48,063 bases of DNA from an uncultured Bacteroidota bacterium (GTDB taxonomy: Bacteria > Bacteroidota > Bacteroidia > Chitinophagales > Chitinophagaceae). Where the stretch lies: assembly GCA_937902875.1 (NCBI GenBank), contig CALFNL010000124.1, positions 1 to 48,063 on the forward strand, in the 5' to 3' direction. The notes beneath the pieces are model-generated. The model did no database searches, was not told where the DNA came from, and saw only the letters and a program-made list of their open reading frames with translations. This document shows, piece by piece, positions 1 through 9,838 of this stretch; positions within the stretch are counted from its first letter, which is position 1, and every line of letters starts with the position of its first letter. Made by a program: the position numbers and the translations under genes.

Positions 1-1
1 T

Positions 2-955
2 AAGACTTCCAAACCCATCGCCGTGAATGCAAACAACTGGAAGGAAGAGCCCTGGGGCAAAGGATGGATGTGGGATGATTATAACGAAGGCTATATGGCC
101 GAACGGAGTCCTTTTCCCATCTATGGCAACCTGATCAAATGGATTGAGGTTCGGGATTCAAGCAGCATATCGGCATTGGCAAACAGAGAAGCATTCGTGT
201 ACTCAGAACCAGATATAAACTGGAAAGTCAATTTTGTGAATGATGATTCAAATCATGTTTTTTCGGTAAAAAGGGCCATGGCGGAAAATCAATTTACCAT
301 CCGGCAGGGCCGGGAGGCCAACGCCAGGGTGTCAGTTCCATTCCTTACACAAGGAATGCAGTCTGCGTTGGAATTATTGCCGGATACTCTTGGAAAAGGT
401 CTGTTTATATCCAATTCAAAACATGATTATCAATCCATCATTCATTCACAGCCGGCTGATTCATTGTTCAGGATAATGATGTACCGAAGTGATAATTTTT
501 TTGCAGAGCAGATTTTACTCATGGTCGCGAATGAAAAGTTAAATCTAATGAATGATGCCAGAATTATCGAAGATCTGTTGCATAATGACATGAAGGATTT
601 TCCAAATCCACCAAATTGGGTTGATGGCAGTGGATTGAGCCGTTATAACCTTTTTACTCCCCGTGATCTTGTATGGTTATTGGATAAAATGCAATCTGAA
701 TTTGGTATGGACCAACTCAGGACTCTGTTTCCACGGGTTCCAATGGAAGCCTCCGGAGATCGCGCCGGGGATAGCAGCCTGGTTTATGCCAAGAGCGGAT
801 CCATGTCGGGGGTCCTTTGTCTCAGTGGATTTTTATACACCCGCAAACAGCATCGGTTGATTTTTTCCCTAATGATTAATAACCACCAGGGATCCCCCCG
901 GTCTATCAGGAAGAAAATGGAGCAGTTCCTCACCCAGATTGGCGACCTGTACTAG
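2..955 (+). CDS. dacB: D-alanyl-D-alanine carboxypeptidase/endopeptidase (PBP4/DacB family), C-terminal part, truncated by window start
   Basis: Frame is open to the window edge (KTSKPIAVNANNW...). Motifs typical of PBP4: WMWDD, a YRSDNFFAEQ segment (S-x-N-like), DGSGLSRYN, and AKSGSMSGV (K-S/T-G). Confidence 0.8.
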   Translation, partial: KTSKPIAVNANNWKEEPWGKGWMWDDYNEGYMAERSPFPIYGNLIKWIEVRDSSSISALANREAFVYSEPDINWKVNFVNDDSNHVFSVKRAMAENQFTIRQGREANARVSVPFLTQGMQSALELLPDTLGKGLFISNSKHDYQSIIHSQPADSLFRIMMYRSDNFFAEQILLMVANEKLNLMNDARIIEDLLHNDMKDFPNPPNWVDGSGLSRYNLFTPRDLVWLLDKMQSEFGMDQLRTLFPRVPMEASGDRAGDSSLVYAKSGSMSGVLCLSGFLYTRKQHRLIFSLMINNHQGSPRSIRKKMEQFLTQIGDLY

Positions 956-1304
956 TTGGTTACCAATAATCAATCAAATGGCATTTTCCTTTAAAAAGCC
1001 TGAATCCTGCCTTTTAGTCCCCGATTTCTCCCAACCTTTCATGCCGGCAAAGCGTAAATTCAATGTGTTATGCAAAGCAGGGTGGATTTGAAAGGGAATT
1101 GGCCGGGCCTTTGATTAACCTGAATTATGAAATCATGAACAAGAGATGGTTTTAGGCATTGAAGAGTTCCGGGTGGTGGTGATTTTAACACGCCAGGAAT
1201 CAGGATATTTTAATAGCAATCAGGCCAGACAATAATAACTTTAGCATGCCCGTTCACAGCTAATCCGGGGGATACCGGGTTGTAAATGTAAAAACAAAAG
1301 AAGG

Positions 1305-1853
1305 TTGAGTAGTACCCCTGCTGATATGGACCTCATTAGTGGGTGCATAAACAATGATCGCAAGGCACAGGAGTTGCTTTACAAGCATTTTTATGGGCCC
1401 ATGGCTTCTATTTGCCTGCGCTATACCCGCAATGAATACGATGCAGTGGAGGTATTGAACAATGGTTTTTTGAAAGTATTTAAGAATATTCAGCAATACG
1501 ATGGGACCAAAGCTAGCTTGTATACATGGATCAGAACGATCATGGTTAATTCTGCCATTGACTTCATCAGGCAACGTGACAGGCAGAAACGCAATATGGA
1601 AATAAGCGTTGTTGCCGAACCACATATCGACAGCGAAGTAATACAGAAACTGAACGCAGAAGAATTGTTAAAGCTGGTACGTAAGCTCCCACCCGCAACG
1701 CAGGCCGTATTCAACCTATATGTAATAGAAGGCTATAATCACAAAGAAATAGGAACAGTGATGGGCATAAGTGAAGGAACCAGTAAATGGCACCTTAGTG
1801 AAGCCCGCAAACAATTACAGAAATTATTGCAAACCCTATACGTAGTGAGATGA
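1305..1853 (+). CDS. RNA polymerase sigma factor, sigma-70/ECF family
   Basis: Sigma region 2 (LLYKHFYGPMASICLRYTRNEYDAVEVLNNGFLKVFKNIQQYD...LYTWIRTIMVNSAIDFIR) and region 4 HTH (LPPATQAVFNLYVIEGYNHKEIGTVMGISEGTSKWHLSEARKQLQ). ORF start is TTG; an in-frame ATG at 1326 is the likelier start. Confidence 0.92.
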   Translation: MSSTPADMDLISGCINNDRKAQELLYKHFYGPMASICLRYTRNEYDAVEVLNNGFLKVFKNIQQYDGTKASLYTWIRTIMVNSAIDFIRQRDRQKRNMEISVVAEPHIDSEVIQKLNAEELLKLVRKLPPATQAVFNLYVIEGYNHKEIGTVMGISEGTSKWHLSEARKQLQKLLQTLYVVR

Positions 1854-3835
1854 ACCAGAGACTACCATATGAGCAATTGATTGCAGAAAAAATGCAACAC
1901 TTGCCCCTACCCGACCAGGATGAGTCGTGGCGGGAGATGAAATCGCTGCTCGACAGTGAAATACCTGCTCCACCGGGTGGAGGAAGGAATGGTTTCCGCC
2001 CCGGCAAGTCATGGTGGATCGGCGCGGTTGTGATCGTTCTGCTGGGTGGCGCTATTGTGAGCACCAGATTTGCCGGTAAACAGGAAGGAGGGCAAGCATC
2101 CGGCCTGGCTTCAAATGTTCCGGCAAAAACCGAAGCAGTTCAATCTGGAAATAATACAAATGATGATCAAAAATCAAATCAATCCAATGATAAAATTTCT
2201 ACGCCTGAATTAAGTACAGAAAATTCCGCAACTAAGAAGGATCATGGTAAACAGATTGCAGTAGCAGTAAAAGATAACACAAGCAATGCTGCCAATAATG
2301 ATGAGCCTTCGCACAGGAATTTGCCTGCAGCAGGCGGCGGCGCTTCCGGTGCTAAAAATGCTGATTTGCCTGGCGGGAAATCGGGTATCGGCAATGAAAA
2401 AAATTCCGGTTCTCAATTTTCAAATAGCGGGGAATCTGCATCTTCAATTGCAAAACCTGTTCAAGAAAATATTGATCCATACGAGTCGGCAAAGAATTCC
2501 CGCAGCCATGGAAAAGGAACTATTGATTCAAAGAATAACGCAAGCGGAAATAAGGGAGTTTCACCAGCAGAGAGGCTGAATGACAATCGCACGGGTTCCG
2601 GCAAATTGAATGGCGTCTCTTCTGCAAGCAAGAGTATTGAAAATAATGCATCGAAGCGGGCAGATGCTTCCGGCATTTCCTCCAGGCCAAATAATAACAA
2701 TGGGCCTGCAGCATCCGCGAAATTGAATAAAGGCCAACATGTTCAGCAAAGTAATCCTGACGCGAGATATGGTGAGCATCCTGCAGGCGATAAAAATGGC
2801 AGGAAACCTTTGTCTTCTCCCGGAAAGGACCAGCATGGCACCTATGGGTCTCAATATGCAGAAATAGATTACAGCCGATATGAATATGCAATCAATTTGG
2901 TTGAAACTTCTTTTAACCAGAATCAGCTGAAGTATACAGGCCGCAGGGATTGGATGCAATGGGGTAAGGATGATTCTGAAAACAGCAGAAAGATTTTGGC
3001 AGACGATCTGCCTTCTGCACCATATGGATTAGCTAACACTAATCCAAACGGATTGGATCAAAAACAGGTTGCGAAGCAAATGCACAGGGAAGAGCGAAAG
3101 GCCAGGAGGGCCGAAGCCGTAGCTAACAGGAAACCATTTTTTGGAGAGAAAACAGACAGGTGGTTTGCTGCAGGACTGGCACCCTACCAGAATTTCGCCG
3201 TGGCTTCCCAGCAGAGCTATAATTATAATTCTTCGGCTAACAAGGGTACTGCATTGGATTATTTGCCCGCGCCATACCTGCAATTTCATCTGACCGACAG
3301 GGTATATGTGCTGGGTGAATTCCAGTTCAATTCACCGCAGGCTACGTCGTCACTTCTATTATCAAATAAGGAGGTAACTCCTGCAGGTAGCCAAAGCAGT
3401 TATATACAAAATATTTATCTGCGCAAGCTGTATTATTTCAACATGCCATTCAGCTTTTATTATAGTCCTGTTAAGAATATCTACTTTGGCAGTGGATTGC
3501 AGTTTTCTTCCCTCAATAGCGGCATCGCCTACCTCGAACAAAAAAATGCCAATAACCAGTTGCTTTATTCAGAAACCTTCAAGATCAAGGAAGATTCTTT
3601 GGCAGCAAAACTGGGTGGTTCCGAATGGCGCTACCTGTTTGATGCAAATTATTATTGGAAGAGGTTTATGTTCGGATTCAGGTACAATCAGGCATTGGGA
3701 GACTATATTGACTTGAAGGTAAATAATGTACTACCACCAAGTAGGGCGAGGAATCAGGCGTTCCAGTTTTATTTCCGTTATAATATCATCGTCAGCGGAA
3801 GAAAGGGGTCACAGTATGATCCTCTGAAGTATTGA
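1850..3835 (+). CDS. Putative anti-sigma-like membrane protein with Asn/Ser/Gly-rich linker and C-terminal outer-membrane beta-barrel-like domain
   Basis: ATGA overlap with the sigma factor gene. N-terminal ~50 aa, then a single TM helix (WWIGAVVIVLLGGAIVS), a long low-complexity N/S/G/K region, and a C-terminal region rich in alternating aromatic/hydrophobic beta strands ending ...FQFYFRYNIIV.... Confidence 0.6.
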   Translation: MNQRLPYEQLIAEKMQHLPLPDQDESWREMKSLLDSEIPAPPGGGRNGFRPGKSWWIGAVVIVLLGGAIVSTRFAGKQEGGQASGLASNVPAKTEAVQSGNNTNDDQKSNQSNDKISTPELSTENSATKKDHGKQIAVAVKDNTSNAANNDEPSHRNLPAAGGGASGAKNADLPGGKSGIGNEKNSGSQFSNSGESASSIAKPVQENIDPYESAKNSRSHGKGTIDSKNNASGNKGVSPAERLNDNRTGSGKLNGVSSASKSIENNASKRADASGISSRPNNNNGPAASAKLNKGQHVQQSNPDARYGEHPAGDKNGRKPLSSPGKDQHGTYGSQYAEIDYSRYEYAINLVETSFNQNQLKYTGRRDWMQWGKDDSENSRKILADDLPSAPYGLANTNPNGLDQKQVAKQMHREERKARRAEAVANRKPFFGEKTDRWFAAGLAPYQNFAVASQQSYNYNSSANKGTALDYLPAPYLQFHLTDRVYVLGEFQFNSPQATSSLLLSNKEVTPAGSQSSYIQNIYLRKLYYFNMPFSFYYSPVKNIYFGSGLQFSSLNSGIAYLEQKNANNQLLYSETFKIKEDSLAAKLGGSEWRYLFDANYYWKRFMFGFRYNQALGDYIDLKVNNVLPPSRARNQAFQFYFRYNIIVSGRKGSQYDPLKY

Positions 3836-3952
3836 ACAGGCCGGTGTTGGAACTGAGTGGCTGCAGGAACATGCATCATTGCGCTCATTGCATTCGGCAG
3901 TTCTGAATTCTGCGATTCATAGTATGGTGCAAATGAGTCGCCGTCTCCACAT

Positions 3953-5803
3953 TTATTTCCCAAATATTTTTGCGAGGTATTCGGTCTTAAATTCTATATA
4001 AGTGGGCTGGCCGGAAGGGCTGATATTAGGTTGAAGGCATGCAAATAATTCCCGAAGCAGTCTTTTCATTTCCGTCGGCGCCAGGTTCTTTCCTGTCTTG
4101 ATTGCCTGCTGCCACGCCAGGCTGCGCAACAGTTTTTCCCTTTTCGAAAATTTCATTTCGCTGGTAAAATGTTTATACTGTTCCAGCATTTGTTCGATAG
4201 CCAGTTTTTCGTTACCCGTTTCCACATCCGCCGGAGTACCCTGGATCACAAAACTGTTTTTGCCAAAGGTTTCCACCTGGTAGCCAAGCTGGTGCAGTTC
4301 GGGCAATAATTCTTCCAGCAGAACCGAGTCGGAAGGAGCGAGCTCCAAACTGGTGGGGAACAGGCTTTTTTGAGTGACCATGGGTTTGCCCCGGGAGGCC
4401 GACTCAAATTTTTCATAGAGCACTCTTTCATGCGCCAATTGTTGATGAATCACAATGAAGCCTGCATTGGTGGCAGCAATGATGAATTGATTGTGGATCT
4501 GCAGAGGTTCAAGGTCTTCAATCAGGCTTAACCGTTGTGCCGGTTTAATCATCAACCCTTCCCGGGCAGTTTCGGGGTCCTCTTCCGGTGAATTCTTGTT
4601 CTTCAGTTCCTGGTCTCCGGTTTTTTCATAGAAATCTCTCCAATTTTTCAATTCGCTCTTATTTTCGATTATATGAGCCTGGTTCTTCTGGCTGAAGGTA
4701 TGGTAGAGCGACGATCCGGCTGCCGAGGCCCTTTTTTCTTCGGTAAATGGTTTAGATACAGCATCAAGTTGCTGGATGGAGGGATCGAGGTCAAAATCCA
4801 GGGTAGGAGTGATGCTGAATTGCGCAAGAGCATGCTTGACCGCTGCCTGTACAAATGCATAGACAATCTTTTCATCTTCGAATTTGATCTCTTGCTTTGT
4901 TGGATGAACATTGATGTCTATTTGCGCGGGGTCCAGGTCAATGAAAAGCACATAAAACGGAAAGCTGTCGGAGGGGATCATCTCCTGGTAGGCTCCCACA
5001 ACAGCATGATTCAGGTAAGCGCTCCTTATGAAGCGATTATTCACGAAGAAATATTGATCGCCCCTGGTTCTCTTGGCTGCTTCGGGTTTGCCGATGAATC
5101 CATAAATATTGAGATAATCCGTGTTTTCCAACACGCTTACCAATTTTGAATTGTAAGTGACACCGAGCAATTGCACGATGCGTTGTTTCAAACTTCCTTT
5201 TTCCAAGTGAAAAAGCTCCTGCCCGTTTGCAGTGAGCGAGAAGAAAATATTAGGAAAAGCCATGCTCACCCGCAGAAATTCATCAATGATATGTCGCATT
5301 TCAGCGGCATTGCTTTTGAGGAAATTCCTTCTTGCTGGTACATTGAAGAATACATTCTTCATGGAGATATTGGTGCCTACCGGCGCGGCAACGGGTTCCT
5401 GCCTAAGCACCAGGCTGTTTTCAATTTCGATGCTTGTTCCCAACTGATCTTCTTCCCTCCTGGTTCTTAATTCAACCTGGGCTACGGCGGCAATTGAGGC
5501 AAGGGCCTCGCCCCTGAACCCCATGGTGCGGATGCGAAACAGGTCGTCAATGGTATTGATCTTGGAAGTGGCATGACGCTCAAAACTCATCCTGGCATCG
5601 GTTTCACTCATACCATTGCCATCGTCAATCACCTGGATCAACGACTTTCCCGCATCATTTACTATGAGTTTGATGGCAGTGGCGCCGGCATCCACTGCAT
5701 TTTCAAGCAATTCCTTTACGGCGCTGGCCGGTCTCTGGATCACTTCGCCTGCCGCTATCTGGTTGGCGATATTTTCAGGTAATAACTGAATTCTGTCTGG
5801 CAA
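3953..5803 (-). CDS. mutL: DNA mismatch repair protein MutL
   Basis: GHKL ATPase motifs (IAAGEVIQRPASAVKELLENAVDAGAT, DDGNGM, RHATSKI, TMGFRGEALASIAAVA) and full-length MutL architecture. Confidence 0.97.
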   Translation of the reverse strand: MPDRIQLLPENIANQIAAGEVIQRPASAVKELLENAVDAGATAIKLIVNDAGKSLIQVIDDGNGMSETDARMSFERHATSKINTIDDLFRIRTMGFRGEALASIAAVAQVELRTRREEDQLGTSIEIENSLVLRQEPVAAPVGTNISMKNVFFNVPARRNFLKSNAAEMRHIIDEFLRVSMAFPNIFFSLTANGQELFHLEKGSLKQRIVQLLGVTYNSKLVSVLENTDYLNIYGFIGKPEAAKRTRGDQYFFVNNRFIRSAYLNHAVVGAYQEMIPSDSFPFYVLFIDLDPAQIDINVHPTKQEIKFEDEKIVYAFVQAAVKHALAQFSITPTLDFDLDPSIQQLDAVSKPFTEEKRASAAGSSLYHTFSQKNQAHIIENKSELKNWRDFYEKTGDQELKNKNSPEEDPETAREGLMIKPAQRLSLIEDLEPLQIHNQFIIAATNAGFIVIHQQLAHERVLYEKFESASRGKPMVTQKSLFPTSLELAPSDSVLLEELLPELHQLGYQVETFGKNSFVIQGTPADVETGNEKLAIEQMLEQYKHFTSEMKFSKREKLLRSLAWQQAIKTGKNLAPTEMKRLLRELFACLQPNISPSGQPTYIEFKTEYLAKIFGK

Positions 5804-5860
5804 TTCCTTCTTAATTTGTGAAGCAAAATTACAAGTAATAATCCGAAGCGATCAGAACCC

Positions 5861-8833
5861 ATGCACAAGATATTATTCGCAGCTTTAATTGCCTGCTCAT
5901 CAATTAACGCCACTGCACAGCGCACCAGCCTTTTGGCCGCAAATGAGTGGGTTGACAGCGTATTCCATACCTTGAATGATGATGAAAAAATCGCTCAGCT
6001 CATGATCGTGCGATTGTCTTCCATCAATCTCAAAACCCGAAAAGTTACGTTTTATGACTCCACCGTAGCTGAATTGATCAGGAAATATAATGTAGGCGGT
6101 ATATGTTTGTTCCAGGGCGGACCGGTGACCCAGGTCAATTTCATCAATCATTTTCAATCCATCTCCAAAACTCCCCTGCTAATTTCCATTGATGCTGAAA
6201 ATGGATTGGGAATGCGAATGCTCGACAGCGTTACCGCCTTGCCCAGGCAGATGATGATGGGCGCCGTTGACAACCCTCAACTGATATACTTCTATGGGCG
6301 CTGGGTAGGCGAACAATGCAGGCGTGCTGGCATACAGGTGAATTATGCGCCGGTGGTTGATATCAATAATAACCCGGATAATCCCGTAATTAATGATCGC
6401 TCATTTGGGGAAGATAAATACAGGGTGGCCGAGTTGGGCACCATGTATATGAAGGGCCTGCAAGACGCCGGTGTAATGGCATGTGCCAAACATTTCCCCG
6501 GGCATGGGGATGTGTCTGTGGATTCACATTACGACCTGCCTGTGATCAACAAGGATCGAGCGCAACTGGACTCCATGGAACTATATCCATTTCGCGAACT
6601 ATTCAAAGCCGGCATTGACGGAGCCATGATGGCACATCTCTTTGTTCCGGCAATTGACAATTCCCCGAACAGGGCAACATCAATTTCCTATAATAATGTC
6701 ACCAGATTATTGAAGCAGGATTTGGGTTTCAATGGACTCAGCTTTACGGATGCTCTTGAAATGAAAGGAGTAACCAAATATTTTCCTTCTGGAGAAGCTT
6801 CTCTTCAGTCCCTGATTGCAGGAAACGATATGCTTTGTTTGCCTGAGGATATTCCCGGAAGTATATTAAAGATCAAACGGGCCATCAAAACCGGAGATCT
6901 GAGTTGGGAAGCCATTGATGCGCACGTGAAAAAAGTCTTGTTTATCAAATATAAATATGGCTTGAATCACTGGCAGCCTATCCAAACCCGCAACCTTGCA
7001 AGGGATCTGAATTTCAAGACCGATGAGCTGAGGAATTTAATAGCAGCCAGCGCTATAACTGTATTGAATAACCAAGACAAGCTCATACCTCTGGTACCCA
7101 TTACCGAACACGGCGGTTCCACCATAACAGCCACCACTCCCGGAGATCAGGAAATGCGTGTGGCCTATCTTGGAATTGGATTGAATAAAGACAATGTCTT
7201 CGCCAAACGAATGAGGTCTTATTACAATGCCGATGTTTATTACTTCAACTATGTGGAAGACCTGACAAGAGTTGCCACAACCGTGCAGACGCTGAAAACG
7301 AGATATGATTTGGTTGTAATCGGGCTACATGGCTATAACCGCTTTCCGGCTAAAAACTTCGGAATTAGCGCCCCGGCATTGGAACTTTTGCATCAGGTGC
7401 AGGAGCAAACTAAGGCCATAACTTTTGTGTTTGGAAATCCCTATGCGGTAAAAAATTTCTGCTCCGCAAAGAACCTGGTGGTTTGCTATGAAGATGATGG
7501 CATTACCCAGGATATTGCCGCGCAGGTATTGGCAGGTAAAATGGGTGCAGGGGGAAAACTATCTGTTACTGTTTGCCCTGAATTGCATTATGGGGCGGGA
7601 ATCAAAACCTCTGCCCTGCAAACGGCAGATTCCGGGAATCGAAAACTCAAAGAGAGCTCCTTAACAGTGATTGACTCCATAGCCAATGATGCCATTCAGC
7701 AGCATGCCATACCGGGATGCTCTGTGCTGGTGGTCAAGGATGGTAAGATTGTGTATGATAAGTCATATGGATATTACAGCTATGACAGTACGGAAAAAGT
7801 AAATTTAGAAACCATCTACGACCTGGCTTCGGTTACCAAGATCTGTGCCACTACCATGTGCCTCATGAAACTCTATGACGAAGGCAGACTCGATCTGCAT
7901 AAAAAACTGGGGGACTATCTTCCCTGGGTAAGAGGCACAGAAAAGGAGAACCTGGTAATAGATGATATTCTCTTACACCAGGCCGGCCTCAAAGCATGGA
8001 TACCTTTTTACAGGGAAACCATCGACACGCTGACCGGCATCCCACTGCAGGGATTTTACAGTAAGACTAAGTCATCAATTTATGACATCAGGGTAGCCGA
8101 CAGCATGTATATGCGTCACGATTGGAGGGATACCATGTACAAGAGGATATTGGAAAGTCCCATGACGGCGATAGGGAAATACATATACAGTGATAATGAC
8201 TTCATATTTCTTGGAAAAGTAGTGGAGCAAATAACGGGGATGCCCCTTAATGACTATGTGCAGAAGGAATTTTATAATAAGCTGGGATTGGTAACGACCG
8301 GATTCAAACCACGGCATAGATTTTCTCTCAACAGGATCGCTCCAACGGAACAAGAAAAATATTTTCGGCTGCAAGTTCTGGATGGCGATGTGCATGACCC
8401 GGGCGCGGCTATGTTTGGCGGAGTTGCAGGGCACGCGGGACTGTTCAGCACGGGATATGACCTGGCCGTGCTGATGCAGATGGTGCTGGATGGAGGAAAG
8501 TACAATGGATATTATTTCTTTTCTCCGGAAACGATAAAATTATTCACTGCATATCATAGTGAAGTGAGCAGGCGAGGCTATGGATTCGACAAACCCGAAA
8601 AGGATAATGCCAAACGCAAGGATCCTTATCCCTGTTTGAGCGCTTCGCCGGAAACATTCGGACACACAGGATTTACAGGAACCTGCGTATGGGTGGACCC
8701 GAAATACAATTTAATTTTCGTGTTTCTCAGTAATCGGGTAAATCCGGAAGGAGGCCTGAATAACAAATTGTCTTCGATGAATGTCAGGACTAATATTCAG
8801 GAAGCCATCTACCATGCATTGATCAGGCAATGA
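5861..8833 (+). CDS. Glycoside hydrolase family 3 (beta-N-acetylhexosaminidase-like) fused to a C-terminal serine hydrolase/beta-lactamase-family domain
   Basis: GH3/NagZ motifs KHFPGHGDVSVDSHYDLP and FTDALEMKGV. The C-terminal half has SVTK (SxxK), YSD and HTGFTGT motifs of class C beta-lactamase-like hydrolases. N-terminal signal peptide. Confidence 0.93.
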   Translation: MHKILFAALIACSSINATAQRTSLLAANEWVDSVFHTLNDDEKIAQLMIVRLSSINLKTRKVTFYDSTVAELIRKYNVGGICLFQGGPVTQVNFINHFQSISKTPLLISIDAENGLGMRMLDSVTALPRQMMMGAVDNPQLIYFYGRWVGEQCRRAGIQVNYAPVVDINNNPDNPVINDRSFGEDKYRVAELGTMYMKGLQDAGVMACAKHFPGHGDVSVDSHYDLPVINKDRAQLDSMELYPFRELFKAGIDGAMMAHLFVPAIDNSPNRATSISYNNVTRLLKQDLGFNGLSFTDALEMKGVTKYFPSGEASLQSLIAGNDMLCLPEDIPGSILKIKRAIKTGDLSWEAIDAHVKKVLFIKYKYGLNHWQPIQTRNLARDLNFKTDELRNLIAASAITVLNNQDKLIPLVPITEHGGSTITATTPGDQEMRVAYLGIGLNKDNVFAKRMRSYYNADVYYFNYVEDLTRVATTVQTLKTRYDLVVIGLHGYNRFPAKNFGISAPALELLHQVQEQTKAITFVFGNPYAVKNFCSAKNLVVCYEDDGITQDIAAQVLAGKMGAGGKLSVTVCPELHYGAGIKTSALQTADSGNRKLKESSLTVIDSIANDAIQQHAIPGCSVLVVKDGKIVYDKSYGYYSYDSTEKVNLETIYDLASVTKICATTMCLMKLYDEGRLDLHKKLGDYLPWVRGTEKENLVIDDILLHQAGLKAWIPFYRETIDTLTGIPLQGFYSKTKSSIYDIRVADSMYMRHDWRDTMYKRILESPMTAIGKYIYSDNDFIFLGKVVEQITGMPLNDYVQKEFYNKLGLVTTGFKPRHRFSLNRIAPTEQEKYFRLQVLDGDVHDPGAAMFGGVAGHAGLFSTGYDLAVLMQMVLDGGKYNGYYFFSPETIKLFTAYHSEVSRRGYGFDKPEKDNAKRKDPYPCLSASPETFGHTGFTGTCVWVDPKYNLIFVFLSNRVNPEGGLNNKLSSMNVRTNIQEAIYHALIRQ

Positions 8834-8886
8834 AGCAGATGAGGCTGGTTAAGAATGAAAATTTTATAGAGGGAAACTCAGGCGAT

Positions 8887-9756
8887 CTATTCACTTCGGT
8901 CCAATTGCATTAAAAGCGTTTTAATTGCATTATACCTGGTCCAGGGAATAAAATGATTTGCACCTTCGAGTATATGCACTTCCACCGCCCGGGCATTTAT
9001 GAGTTTTTTTGTGGCGTATGCTACATTCCCCGGGGGTACCCATTTATCCGCATCGCCATGAACCAGATATACCCTACAGGTAACTTTAGCAAAATTATCG
9101 GCAAGGCCATGTACATCGTCTTTAAAATATAATAGCTCACGGTTGCTGGGCCTAAATGCGCCTGGTACAAAATAATACAACGGTGTTTTGTCAAGGATTT
9201 TGCGCCACCATTCGGGGCCTTCTTGCGCGGGATCCAACGACCCGGCTAAAATAACTATTGCATTGATGAGCTTTTGATTTTCAGCAGCCAGTTTCACAGC
9301 CATTGGTCCTCCCAAAGAATGCCCCACCAGATAGAGAGGTTTGCCATTATTAATAGTGCTGAGAAATCTGGTGATCAGTTCGGATTGTTCATTCAGGTGA
9401 AGCACTTTTCCAAAATCACTATATCCAAACCCCGGCCTGTCAATGCTGATCAGGCGGTAATTCCTTAATAGATCGCTATCCTCCAGGTAATTTTCGAAGG
9501 CATTCCAACTTCCCGGAGATCCATGGATGAATACGATTGTTGGCAAACTGTCAAGGCCAGTCTTTACATAGTGCAGAACCATGTGGCGCACCCTGAAGAA
9601 GGATGTAACCAGCGTTAAACCTTTTTTCTGAAATTTTTTTTTCGCGGACTCATCGTTTATACGGAACCGCATGCAGGAAGGAGCGATGATCACCCATAGG
9701 ATGCACACTAATCCGAGAATGGTTATTGTTCTTGTCAAGGCTCTGGCAGATTTCAT
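8887..9756 (-). CDS. Alpha/beta hydrolase
   Basis: VFIHGSPGSWNAF oxyanion region, GHSLGG nucleophile elbow, VHGDADKWVPP, and GANHFIPW catalytic His. Confidence 0.9.
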   Translation of the reverse strand: MKSARALTRTITILGLVCILWVIIAPSCMRFRINDESAKKKFQKKGLTLVTSFFRVRHMVLHYVKTGLDSLPTIVFIHGSPGSWNAFENYLEDSDLLRNYRLISIDRPGFGYSDFGKVLHLNEQSELITRFLSTINNGKPLYLVGHSLGGPMAVKLAAENQKLINAIVILAGSLDPAQEGPEWWRKILDKTPLYYFVPGAFRPSNRELLYFKDDVHGLADNFAKVTCRVYLVHGDADKWVPPGNVAYATKKLINARAVEVHILEGANHFIPWTRYNAIKTLLMQLDRSE

Positions 9757-9838
9757 GATCGCTCATCATGTTAAAATAAAGAGTACTTCCAAAGGATGGC
9801 ATTATCACAGCGGCATAGAGCTTGCGAAATCTGCAGAA

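Noticed and set aside
4673-5149. 158-aa plus-strand ORF
   Set aside because: Antisense to mutL.
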